Below are positions 27,072 to 34,979 of a stretch of 64,000 bases of DNA, in pieces. Both the position numbers and the translations under genes were made by a program. The DNA is taken from positions 72,429 through 136,428 of the forward strand of contig CAKSAM010000002.1 in the NCBI GenBank assembly GCA_934436245.1, written 5' to 3'. The first letter of the stretch is position 1. Every line of letters starts with the position of its first letter. Source of the DNA: an uncultured Acetatifactor sp. (GTDB lineage Bacteria > Bacillota > Clostridia > Lachnospirales > Lachnospiraceae). The notes below the pieces were generated by a model that saw nothing but the letters and a program-made list of their open reading frames with translations, was not told the origin of the DNA and did not search any database.

Positions 27072-27952
27072 CGATTCTTTTCAAAATATTTAGTATCCTG
27101 GGAATGATACTCCTGATTCTTCTGGGAATTGCACTTTTGCTCATCCTTCTGGTTTTGTTTTTCCCGGTTTTCTATAAAACCATTGGAAAAAGGAATTCCG
27201 GTGAGCAACAGTTTTCCGTAAAGGCCAACTGGCTGTTTGGACTTTTGAGACTGTCTTACGATTATCCGGTTCCCGGGAAACTGGTTATAAAATTACTATT
27301 TTTAACCATATATGATTCCACTGTAGAAAAATCACCGCGAGCCAGAGAAGAGAAAATAACCGCAGCAGAGAAAACAACTACGACAGCCGGTGATGGAGCT
27401 GCTGATTCCGGGGAAAAGGATGCTGTTGCGGCAGAGTTCTCAGAGTTGGCGGCACGGGACAATGAACAGGAACAGCATGAGCCGACAGATGATCCCACAG
27501 AGCGTTCACACACATTTTTTGATAAAATCAGATACACAGTACAGAAAATTTATGATAAAATCAAACATATTCTGCAAAATATTTCTTTTTATAAAGGATT
27601 GTGGGATGATCCGGATACGCAGGAGCTTCTACGACATGCATGCCATCGTATTGGCTGCATTTTAAAAAGTCTCCGTCCCAGAAGGCTTCAGGTAAATGCG
27701 ATATTCGGAACCGGTTCTCCGGATACTACGGGATATCTGTACGGAATCTACGGTATGCTGCTTCCAAAGATCGGAAAGGGAATCTGCATTACGCCGGATT
27801 TTGAACAGGTCATTCTGGAGGGCAATTTTAAAGCATCCGGACATTTTACGGTTGCCTGGATAGCATTTCATGCTGCCCGGTTGTTTTTTGACCAGAGATT
27901 ACGCATATTACAAGATAGAATCAGACAATTTAAAAAGACTCAGAAAAAATAA
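27065..27952 (+). CDS. DUF2953 family protein, YtfI-like
   Basis: A 295-residue protein with one N-terminal membrane segment (about 5-35), the DUF2953 core (FSVKANWLFGLLRLSY and the later VNAIFGTGSPDTTGYLYG), an acidic variable insert (about 85-150) and an amphipathic end. In Bacillus the homologue YtfI is encoded right before YtfJ (GerW), as here. The pair is sporulation-linked in Bacilli. Confidence 0.85.
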   Translation: MLTILFKIFSILGMILLILLGIALLLILLVLFFPVFYKTIGKRNSGEQQFSVKANWLFGLLRLSYDYPVPGKLVIKLLFLTIYDSTVEKSPRAREEKITAAEKTTTTAGDGAADSGEKDAVAAEFSELAARDNEQEQHEPTDDPTERSHTFFDKIRYTVQKIYDKIKHILQNISFYKGLWDDPDTQELLRHACHRIGCILKSLRPRRLQVNAIFGTGSPDTTGYLYGIYGMLLPKIGKGICITPDFEQVILEGNFKASGHFTVAWIAFHAARLFFDQRLRILQDRIRQFKKTQKK

Positions 27953-27975
27953 TTGCTTAAAGCAGGAGGTTAATT

Positions 27976-28398
27976 ATGGCAGATAAAGAAAATCAGTTCC
28001 AGGGTGTTGTTGAATCTCTTCTAAAGGGAATGGACACTGTGCTTTCTACCAAAACAGTGGTAGGTGAAGCTACAAAAATCGGGGATACCATTATTTTGCC
28101 TTTAGTAGATGTTACTTTTGGTGTAGGTGCCGGTGCAGGCAATAATACCGAAAAAAAATCCGCTTCCGGAGCCGGAGGTCTGGGTGGTAAGATGACTCCC
28201 AGCGCTGTTCTGGTAATAAAAAACGGTTCTACCAAGTTGGTAAATATAAAAAATCAGGATACTGTTACCAAGATTCTGGATATGATTCCTGACATTGTAG
28301 ATAAATTTACGCAGCCGAAAGAAAAAGAAGATATGTCTGATGCGGAAGTTGTTGATATTGCATTTCCGGAAGATGAGAAAACCACAGAAGACAAGTAA
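27976..28398 (+). CDS. ytfJ: Spore protein GerW/YtfJ family
   Basis: The 140-residue product has the family core VESLLKGMDTVLSTKTVVGE, a Gly-rich loop (FGVGAGAGNN) and GGKMTPSAVLVI. GerW is needed for normal spore germination in Bacillus. GGAGG precedes the ATG. Its presence supports an endospore former. The acidic tail is variable in the family. Confidence 0.92.
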   Translation: MADKENQFQGVVESLLKGMDTVLSTKTVVGEATKIGDTIILPLVDVTFGVGAGAGNNTEKKSASGAGGLGGKMTPSAVLVIKNGSTKLVNIKNQDTVTKILDMIPDIVDKFTQPKEKEDMSDAEVVDIAFPEDEKTTEDK

Positions 28399-28453
28399 TA
28401 TTTAATATACTCTGCATATAATAAAGTGAGAATAGTCTGAATCCGGATGGATT

Positions 28454-28597
28454 ATGAAAAAGATCATTGGTCTGATATTCTTTTTTGTTGCTGTCGGTAT
28501 GTTACTCATGCTGATCATACACAATCGATTCATCGGTCTGATCATGGTAGCTCTTTTATTATTTGCAGGGTATTATCTTTTCTGTGGTTGTGAGTAA
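28454..28597 (+). CDS. Small two-segment membrane protein, 47 residues
   Basis: The frame from ATG 28454 encodes MKKIIGLIFFFVAVGMLLML, a short polar turn, and a second hydrophobic stretch ending in FCGCE. The pattern of two membrane helices with a basic N-terminus is that of a real small membrane protein. The ribosome site is weak (GGATGG). It lies 11 bases before the next gene. The function is unknown. Confidence 0.6.
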   Translation: MKKIIGLIFFFVAVGMLLMLIIHNRFIGLIMVALLLFAGYYLFCGCE

Positions 28598-28608
28598 GAG
28601 GGTGCAAT

Positions 28609-29166
28609 ATGATTGATTGGGAAGAGGTCATCAGGGCGGAAAGTTCTGAAGACCTAAGAGACATAAAGTTATGGCTGTTTCAGGAGAATATGCGCCTGAA
28701 ACAGGAATACGCTGAGATGGAACAGGAGCGTACGGAGCTGGAACAGGCCAGGAACAAGTTCCTGGATGAGAGAGTGAAGCTGCGGGACGAGCTGGATGAA
28801 CTGAACCGCCGCACTGTCATGGAGCGCAAACGGCTGAAAGAAGAGAATCTGTTCTTCGAAAAGAAAATGGCCATTTTACAAGAGGGATTCCGACAGCTGG
28901 AGGAAGACCGGAAAAAGTTCGAAAGAGAACGGCAGGCGCTTATGGAAGAAGCCAGAGAACATCAGGCGGAGCAAGGTCTTGAGGAAAGCAGTTTTACAGC
29001 CGTACAACTTTTATTCCGTGGTGTGAACAATCCGCTCGCATTACGAAAAAGATATCGGGATCTGATCAAAATTTTTCATCCGGACAACCTGTTTGGCGAT
29101 GGAGAACTGGCTGGTCAGATTAACAAAGAATATTTAAAACGAAAACAGGAAGAGCGGTTTTGGTGA
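28609..29166 (+). CDS. Coiled-coil protein with C-terminal J-like motif
   Basis: The 185 residues consist of a short N-terminal helix, a long highly charged coiled coil (about 25-125) and a C-terminal segment resembling a J domain. The segment YRDLIKIFHPDN has the HPD triad at 157-159, which in J proteins stimulates Hsp70. The J-like part is compact and lies at the C-terminus, the reverse of most DnaJ proteins. It ends in a helix rich in Lys and Gln. An Hsp70 adaptor role is inferred from the HPD motif only. Confidence 0.75.
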   Translation: MIDWEEVIRAESSEDLRDIKLWLFQENMRLKQEYAEMEQERTELEQARNKFLDERVKLRDELDELNRRTVMERKRLKEENLFFEKKMAILQEGFRQLEEDRKKFERERQALMEEAREHQAEQGLEESSFTAVQLLFRGVNNPLALRKRYRDLIKIFHPDNLFGDGELAGQINKEYLKRKQEERFW

Positions 29167-29190
29167 CGATATCATAAAAACGTAAAAAAT

Positions 29191-29221
29191 AAGCCAGAAA
29201 TGATATTTTCATTTCTGGCTT
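29191..29221. terminator. Bidirectional terminator
   Basis: A perfect 13-bp stem AAGCCAGAAATGA (29191-29203 with 29209-29221) between the convergent J-like gene and rpmB. Confidence 0.88.
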
Positions 29222-29248
29222 TCTAAAACCTAATATTATCGTAGAAGA

Positions 29249-29434
29249 TTAAGCTCTCTCAACTTTACCAGATTTTAAGCAGCTGGTGCAGACATGCATT
29301 CTTCTAGCTCCGCCGTTAACCTTGCACTTAACGCTCTTAACATTAGAGTTCCAAATTGCGTTGCTTCTTCTATGAGAATGGCTTACGTTGTTACCGAAAT
29401 GAACGCCCTTACCACAAATATCACATTTAGCCAT
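29249..29434 (-). CDS. rpmB: Ribosomal protein bL28
   Basis: The 61-residue protein starts at the ATG behind GGAGG and reads MAKCDICGKGVHFGNNVSHS. It is the zinc-binding form, with two CxxC pairs (CDIC near the start and CTSC near the end). It is part of the large ribosomal subunit. Divergent rpmB and asp23 is a conserved Firmicutes order. Confidence 0.97.
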   Translation of the reverse strand: MAKCDICGKGVHFGNNVSHSHRRSNAIWNSNVKSVKCKVNGGARRMHVCTSCLKSGKVERA

Positions 29435-29692
29435 CTTGACACCTCCTCGATCTAACGCGCATTTACGCTTACTTTTAAACAATTTTTTTCATTAAAATAC
29501 GTGTGAATGCTCACAACATTGATATATTAACAGAAAACCAAAATAAAAGCAAGCAAAAAATATTTATTTTTTTTATTTTTATGTTTCTTTTTCATGACAA
29601 AGCTGTTAAAATACATTTATATATGTCTGAACTTAATGATAAGGCAGAGATATCGGAAGAAACAAGTGATCCGAATATAAAGGAGGTTCTAT

Positions 29693-30052
29693 ATGAAAGG
29701 TTCTTCTATGAATACCCATATGGGAAATATTGTCATTGATAATGAAGTCATTGCACAGTATGCCGGCAGTGTTGCGGTAGAGTGCTTTGGTATCGTAGGT
29801 ATGGCCGGAGTCAGCATGAAGGATGGTCTGGTGAAACTGCTTAAGATGGACAGCATCACCAGAGGTATCAATGTGTCCCTGGACAAAAATAAACTGGTTC
29901 TGGATTTCCACGTGATCGTAGCGTATGGCGTCAGCATTTTAGCTGTTACAGACAATCTGATCAGTAATGTGAAATACAAAGTGGAAGAATTTACCGGTAT
30001 TGAAATCAAAAAGATCAACATCTTTGTCGAAGGTGTAAGAGTGATTGATTAA
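29693..30052 (+). CDS. Asp23/Gls24 family protein (YloU-like)
   Basis: The 119-residue protein has the DUF322 fold signature GNIVIDNEVIAQYAGSVAVE and later VSLDKNKLVLDFHVIVAYGV. The family is tied to envelope stress and is almost always encoded beside fakA in Firmicutes, as here. AAAGGAGG precedes the ATG. The fakA ribosome site lies over its stop codon. Confidence 0.92.
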   Translation: MKGSSMNTHMGNIVIDNEVIAQYAGSVAVECFGIVGMAGVSMKDGLVKLLKMDSITRGINVSLDKNKLVLDFHVIVAYGVSILAVTDNLISNVKYKVEEFTGIEIKKINIFVEGVRVID

Positions 30053-30065
30053 GGAGGAAGTAATT

Positions 30066-31742
30066 GTGGCTTTACAGCAAATCGACGCTAAGATGCTTTC
30101 CAAGATGTTCTTAGCCGGCGCCAAGAATTTAGAGAATAAGAAGGAATGGATCAACGAACTGAATGTATTTCCCGTCCCCGACGGAGATACTGGAACCAAT
30201 ATGACCATGACGATCATGTCTGCGGCCAGAGAGGTTTCCGCACTGGGAGAAGATGCCGACATGGCAGCTTTATGCAAAGCAATTTCCAGTGGCTCCCTGC
30301 GTGGTGCCAGAGGTAACTCCGGTGTTATCCTGTCTCAGTTGTTCCGAGGTTTTACCAAGAGTATTAAAGAAGAACAGGTACTGGATGTTCCCGTTCTGAG
30401 CCGTGCATTTGAAAAAGCGGTTGAGACGGCATACAAGGCTGTTATGAAGCCGAAGGAAGGTACGATCCTTACCGTAGCAAGAGGAGCTTCCGATAAGGCG
30501 AAGGAATTGTGTGAAGATGGTGCAGAGGATCTGGAGCAGTTTTTAGGAGCTGTGATCGAACATGCACGTTATGTTCTCAGCCAGACTCCTGAAATGTTGC
30601 CGGTATTAAAACAGGCAGGCGTTGTGGATTCCGGCGGACAGGGTCTGGTAGAAGTTTTAAGCGGTGCTTATGATGCATTTCTTGGTAAAGAGATTGATCT
30701 GACAGTAGCGCCTGCTGCAAAAGCAGAAGATACTAAAAGTTCTCTGGAAGTACAGGCAGAAGCGGAGATTAAGTTCGGTTATTGTACCGAATTCATCATT
30801 CTGTTAAACAAGCCTTTCAATGTAAAAGCAGAAATGGACTTCAAAGCATTCTTAGAGTCCATCGGTGATTCTATTGTATGTGTTGCAGATGACGATGTGG
30901 TCAAGGTACATGTACATACCAACGATCCCGGTCTGGCAATCCAGAAGGCATTGAAGTATGGTGCATTATCCAATATGAAGATTGATAATATGCGCTTAGA
31001 GCATCAGGAGAAGCTGTTCAAGCTCTCCGAGAAGGAAGCAGCGCAGAAGAAAGCCGAGGAAGAGAAGGCAGCACAGCCTCCCAAGGAAGTAGGATTCCTG
31101 GCAGTATCTGTCGGTGATGGCTTAAGTGAGCTGTTTAAGAGTCTCGGGGTGGATTACATCATCGAAGGAGGACAGACAATGAACCCCAGCACTGCTGATA
31201 TTCTTGATGCGGTGGACAAAGTCAATGCGAAGACGATCTTCGTCCTTCCGAATAACAAGAATATCATTCTTGCAGCTAATCAGGCCGCAGAACTGATGAC
31301 TGATAAGGAACTTTTAGTCATTCCTACCAAGACCATTCCCCAAGGCATCACTGCTGTGATCAACTTTGTACCAGAATTGTCTGTGGAAGAGAATGAGGAG
31401 ACCATGCTTCGTGAGATCAAGAATGTCAAGACTGGTCAGGTGACCTATGCGGTACGAGATACCGTGATCGATGACAAGGAGATCAAGAAGGATGACTTCA
31501 TGGGTATCGGTGATCAGGGGATTGTAGCCGTTGGCACTGATATGGTAAAGGTGACCCGTGATATGATCGCAGAGCTGGTGGATGAGGATTCTGAGCTGAT
31601 CAGCGTATATTATGGCTGTGATGTGGCAGAGGATGCGGCAGAGGCATTGCGTGCGGATCTGGAAGATACTTATCCTGCATGTGATATTGAACTGCAGTAT
31701 GGTGGACAACCCATTTATTACTATACTGTTTCTGTTGAGTAA
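30066..31742 (+). CDS. fakA: Fatty acid kinase FakA (DhaK/DhaL-type, YloV-like)
   Basis: FakA phosphorylates fatty acids held by a FakB (DegV) protein to give acyl phosphates for phospholipid synthesis. I place the start at GTG 30066, because AAGGAGGA lies seven bases before it and would be inside the protein if ATG 30045 were used. The 558 residues have an N-terminal DhaL-like nucleotide domain (NVFPVPDGDTGTNM, with metal-binding Asp residues) and a long C-terminal domain. A charged linker rich in Lys, Ala and Glu lies near 320-340. A DegV protein is encoded at 34980. Confidence 0.93.
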   Translation: MALQQIDAKMLSKMFLAGAKNLENKKEWINELNVFPVPDGDTGTNMTMTIMSAAREVSALGEDADMAALCKAISSGSLRGARGNSGVILSQLFRGFTKSIKEEQVLDVPVLSRAFEKAVETAYKAVMKPKEGTILTVARGASDKAKELCEDGAEDLEQFLGAVIEHARYVLSQTPEMLPVLKQAGVVDSGGQGLVEVLSGAYDAFLGKEIDLTVAPAAKAEDTKSSLEVQAEAEIKFGYCTEFIILLNKPFNVKAEMDFKAFLESIGDSIVCVADDDVVKVHVHTNDPGLAIQKALKYGALSNMKIDNMRLEHQEKLFKLSEKEAAQKKAEEEKAAQPPKEVGFLAVSVGDGLSELFKSLGVDYIIEGGQTMNPSTADILDAVDKVNAKTIFVLPNNKNIILAANQAAELMTDKELLVIPTKTIPQGITAVINFVPELSVEENEETMLREIKNVKTGQVTYAVRDTVIDDKEIKKDDFMGIGDQGIVAVGTDMVKVTRDMIAELVDEDSELISVYYGCDVAEDAAEALRADLEDTYPACDIELQYGGQPIYYYTVSVE

Positions 31743-31756
31743 ATTGAGAGTTTACG

Positions 31757-31914
31757 CGAGCAATGAGCCGCACATAGGCATAGTGAGGACAGCGATGGGC
31801 GCTTGCGCACAAATCGCTGTCTTTACTTTTGCGTATGCGGCGAACGCCGCGGTATGAAGTAAGATTGGCAGCGTTTTTGCTGACAATCTTATGAATAGCG
31901 TGGCTCATTGCGAA
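31757..31914. ncRNA. Structured element A in the gene-free stretch
   Basis: A multibranched fold. The outer helix has 10 perfect pairs (31760-31769 with 31902-31911). It encloses a 9-bp helix (31788-31796 with 31813-31821) capped by a GCG stem with CTTG loop, a GCGGC/GCCGC hairpin (31837-31850), and a 13-bp hairpin with one mismatch (31860-31872 with 31879-31891). The strand is not certain. No known RNA class was recognised. Confidence 0.5.
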
Positions 31915-32006
31915 GAATTGCCAATAAATATGGAGCGCCCTTTGCGACACATTTATGAATTGAGTGCATGGCTCGTAACGTAGGGTTGCCATAGACCCCA
32001 CGAACG

Positions 32007-32265
32007 CCCACGGAGAACGGAATGTCCTTCCTCGATGTGAGGTCTCCCGGTGGGAATTTTCTAACGAAAAGTGAGTAGCGGTTCTAATCCGTACGGGCAC
32101 GGCTCCAGTTGCCATCCATGGCAACATCCAGATGCCTTGAACGTCCTGTTCGCTCCACCCTGTCTTTCAACATTTTTCGAGAAAATATCACCACCTCCCG
32201 ACAAACATCTTCGGAAGGACATTCCATCCGCCGTGGGCTTTCTGCGTTTTGAAAAGCTTTCAAAA
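32007..32265. ncRNA. Structured element B in the gene-free stretch
   Basis: Nested long-range helices: 7 bp (32007-32013 with 32231-32237), then 13 perfect pairs (32019-32031 with 32213-32225). Inside these are GGTGG/CCACC (32049-32053 with 32191-32195) and ATTTTC/GAAAAT (32056-32061 with 32181-32186). A local 7-bp hairpin with loop TCCA spans 32108-32125. A separate 8-bp hairpin, TTTTGAAA/TTTCAAAA, follows at 32247-32265. Helices are separated by internal loops, as in folded RNA. The function is unknown. Confidence 0.5.
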
Positions 32266-32291
32266 ACCAGTAGTCCTGCCAAGGGCTATTA

Positions 32292-32533
32292 TTTTCATAA
32301 AAATACTTATTTTACTAATTTTATGAAAAAAATTCTTAAAATACATTTCCTTTTTTCATAAATTCTATAATATCTCGAATTTTATGAAATTTATTAGTTT
32401 TGAAATATAAAAAATGGGGTTATTTTTCATAAAAGCAACAATTATAACAATTTTTATGAAAATGCAGAACTTGACTCTTCCGCACATGTATTCTAAAATG
32501 CTCTACCTAAATAATTGGGATGTTTTTCATAAA
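32292..32533. repeat. Array of inverted TTTTCATAAA motifs
   Basis: Seven copies of TTTTCATAAA or its complement alternate in orientation. They begin at 32292 (+), 32319 (-), 32353 (+), 32380 (-), 32424 (+), 32452 (-) and 32524 (+). The first six form three inverted pairs, each 27-28 bases from centre to centre, so three similar AT-rich hairpins stand in tandem. They could be operators for a dimeric protein, RNA hairpins or a repeat scar. No gene lies in the array. Confidence 0.7.
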
Positions 32534-32536
32534 CCA

Positions 32537-32767
32537 GCAGAAAAGGACTGCTACCCCGGGCGTAGATGCGGCGGAGACTGTGAGATTTTCTTGGAAAGTG
32601 GTTGAGCCGCAGGGGCAACGCGAACACGATGTTCGCGTTAGCCGGTAAGCGACATGGATGGCAGCGTAAAGGCGGCCCCGTCATGATGAAAAGCACTTCG
32701 CCACTTTCCTTTAGAAAATCCACAGTTGTAGCTAGCATCCGAGTCCGGGGCGGGCAGCCCTTTCTGC
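32537..32767. ncRNA. Structured element C in the gene-free stretch
   Basis: A long rod of seven nested helices: 32537-32543/32761-32767, 32548-32551/32754-32757, 32554-32559/32745-32750, 32565-32569/32735-32739, 32577-32582/32721-32726, 32584-32591/32713-32720 and 32594-32601/32701-32708. All are perfect Watson-Crick. Inside, a 10-bp hairpin AACGCGAACA-CGA-TGTTCGCGTT spans 32617-32639. The 3' end (CTTTCTGCGT) is shared with the end of element B. Together with A, B and the hairpin array it fills the gap from 31743 to 32828. No promoter or terminator is evident. Confidence 0.55.
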
Positions 32768-32828
32768 GTGGATTTTAGAACAACTATTTCACTAACTTTC
32801 AATTTAGTTATAGAAAAGAGGGACCGGT

Positions 32829-34892
32829 ATGAGCGATGCAATACCTGTGAACAGAATAAAAGGTGTGGGAGAGAAGACAGCTGCTCTGTTCGGCAAGATC
32901 AATGTCTTTACCGTAGAGGATCTGATCCGCCATTATCCCAGGGATTACGAGACTTATGATGCTCCGGCATCCATCCGGGAAGCGGTTCCGGGAAAGGTGC
33001 AGGCAATCTACGGGCAGACCACAGCAATTCCCAATGTGAAAAAGATTCGCAATTTATCAATCCTTAATGCTGTGTTGAAGGACAGTAACGGAGATACTGT
33101 TCAACTTACTTTTTTTAATATGCCATTTTTAAAAAAGGTATTAAAACCTGGTGGCTTTTATCTCTTCAGGGGGCTTATACAACAGCGTGGTATCCATAAG
33201 ATCATGGAGCAGCCCCGGATGTTCACCTGGGACGAGTACCAGAAAAAGTCGGGACGGCTTCTGCCCAGATATGCTTTGACCAAGGGGCTGACCAATCAGA
33301 CGGTACAGAAATCTGTAGCACAGGCATTGGAATATTATCCTCCGGAAAAGGAGTATCTCCCACAATCCGTATTGCAGAAAATTCCAATGCTTTCGCATAG
33401 GGAAGCCATCAATTCCCTGCATTTTCCGGAAGACCAGGAGAAACTGCTGGCTGCCAGAAACCGCATGGTATTCGAGGAGTTCTTTTCTTTTTTACTGGTT
33501 CTTCGGAAAAACAAGGATCTGGCGGCAAAGACAGAGAATCATTTTCCCATGTATGAGACTGCGGATACCGTAAGATTTCTGGAGCAGCTGCCGTTTCCTC
33601 TGACAAAGGCCCAGAGAAAAGTCTGGGGAGAACTCAGGGAGGATATGGGAAGCCCTTATGCCATGAACCGGCTGATCCAGGGAGATGTAGGCTCCGGTAA
33701 GACAATCCTGGCGGTACTGGCGCTGTTGATGTGTGCTGCTAACGGTTTTCAGGGAGCACTGATGGCACCAACGGAAGTGCTGGCTGTGCAGCATTTTGAG
33801 ACCATTTCCGGCTATGTAAAAGAATACGGCATTGCTTTCCGTCCAGTGCTTCTGACCGGTTCCATGACGGCAAAGGAAAAGAGGGAGGCTTATGCAAAAA
33901 TCTCCTCCGGAGAAGCCAATCTGATCATCGGAACCCATGCGCTGATCCAGGAGAAGGTGGAATATGCCTCTCTGGCACTGGTGGTGACGGACGAGCAGCA
34001 CCGTTTCGGAGTAAGACAGAGGGAAACGCTGGCCGCAAAAGGAAAAGAACCTCATGTGCTGGTCATGAGTGCCACGCCCATTCCCCGGACGCTGGCCATT
34101 ATCCTGTATGGAGACTTGAAGGTATCTATTATCGATGAGCTTCCTGCCAATCGTCTGCCCATCAAGAACTGCGTGGTAGGCACCTCCTATCGCCCCAAGG
34201 CCTATGATTTTATCGCAAAAGAAGTAGCAGCAGGAAGACAGGCCTATGTTATCTGTCCCATGGTGGAAGAGGGCGAATCGGAAGATCTGGAAAACGTGGT
34301 GGATTACACAGAGAAGCTCCGGGCGGCCTTGCCACCTTCCATACAGGTTGCATATCTGCACGGGAAAATGCGTCCGGCGGACAAGAACCGTATTATGGAA
34401 GAGTTTGCTAATAAGGAGATCGATGTCCTAGTCTCTACCACGGTCATCGAAGTCGGCATCAATGTTCCCAATGCCACAGTGATGATGGTGGAGAATGCGG
34501 AACGTTTTGGTCTGGCACAGCTGCACCAGCTGCGAGGACGTGTGGGACGTGGAGAATTCCAGAGCTATTGTATTTTCATCAGTACCTCCGAGGCCAAAGA
34601 GACCATGGAACGTTTACAGATTCTGAACCATTCCAACGACGGTTTCCATATTGCCTCCGAGGATCTGAAACTGAGAGGCCCCGGTGACATCTTTGGGATC
34701 CGGCAGAGTGGTGAATTTTCTTTTGTGCTGGGTGATATTTACACGGATGCTTCCCTGTTAAAAACCGCTTCTGAAGCTGTGGATGCGCTGTTAAATGAGG
34801 ATCCCGGACTTGACAGTGAGGATACTCTGCCGCTAAGACAGTATTTTGCGGAACATCATTCGGCAAATATGGTTGACTTTCGGACCATCTGA
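32829..34892 (+). CDS. recG: ATP-dependent DNA helicase RecG
   Basis: RecG rewinds stalled forks and moves branched DNA. The 687 residues start with a helix-hairpin (PVNRIKGVGEKTAALFGKI) and an OB-fold wedge (about 60-160). Helicase motifs follow: GDVGSGKT (Walker A), DEQHRFG (motif II), SATPIPRT (III), and STTVIEVGINVP to QLRGRVGRG in the second motor lobe. It belongs to the asp23-fakA-recG order of Firmicutes, here separated by the structured gap. AAGAGGG precedes the ATG. Confidence 0.97.
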   Translation: MSDAIPVNRIKGVGEKTAALFGKINVFTVEDLIRHYPRDYETYDAPASIREAVPGKVQAIYGQTTAIPNVKKIRNLSILNAVLKDSNGDTVQLTFFNMPFLKKVLKPGGFYLFRGLIQQRGIHKIMEQPRMFTWDEYQKKSGRLLPRYALTKGLTNQTVQKSVAQALEYYPPEKEYLPQSVLQKIPMLSHREAINSLHFPEDQEKLLAARNRMVFEEFFSFLLVLRKNKDLAAKTENHFPMYETADTVRFLEQLPFPLTKAQRKVWGELREDMGSPYAMNRLIQGDVGSGKTILAVLALLMCAANGFQGALMAPTEVLAVQHFETISGYVKEYGIAFRPVLLTGSMTAKEKREAYAKISSGEANLIIGTHALIQEKVEYASLALVVTDEQHRFGVRQRETLAAKGKEPHVLVMSATPIPRTLAIILYGDLKVSIIDELPANRLPIKNCVVGTSYRPKAYDFIAKEVAAGRQAYVICPMVEEGESEDLENVVDYTEKLRAALPPSIQVAYLHGKMRPADKNRIMEEFANKEIDVLVSTTVIEVGINVPNATVMMVENAERFGLAQLHQLRGRVGRGEFQSYCIFISTSEAKETMERLQILNHSNDGFHIASEDLKLRGPGDIFGIRQSGEFSFVLGDIYTDASLLKTASEAVDALLNEDPGLDSEDTLPLRQYFAEHHSANMVDFRTI

Positions 34893-34979
34893 CAGTAAAA
34901 TTACTTTTAGGTTCAAAGTTTTGAACTGCGGATCGGATAGGTTTATGCAAAATAATGCAAGGGAAGGTTTAGATACCAA

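Noticed and set aside
29503-29739. A 78-codon frame before asp23
   Set aside because: It lies in the AT-rich promoter gap between rpmB and asp23, overlaps the asp23 start and has no ribosome site.
32070-32110. Group II intron domain V
   Set aside because: There is a CCGTACGG stretch and a GAGCCGTG on the minus strand, but the 34-base hairpin with its catalytic triad and GAAA loop cannot be formed, and no intron protein is encoded.
31600-32127. A 175-codon minus-strand open frame across the end of fakA and elements A and B
   Set aside because: Low-complexity basic translation with no domain, no ribosome site, and half of it antisense to fakA. The inverted repeats explain the open frame better.
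32071-32361. A 96-codon plus-strand frame in the gene-free stretch
   Set aside because: It runs through the paired arms of element B into the AT-rich array, has no ribosome site and reads as unstructured sequence.
32292-32533. CRISPR array
   Set aside because: The repeats are only about 10 bases, alternate in orientation and have AT-rich intervals of uneven size; no cas gene is present.
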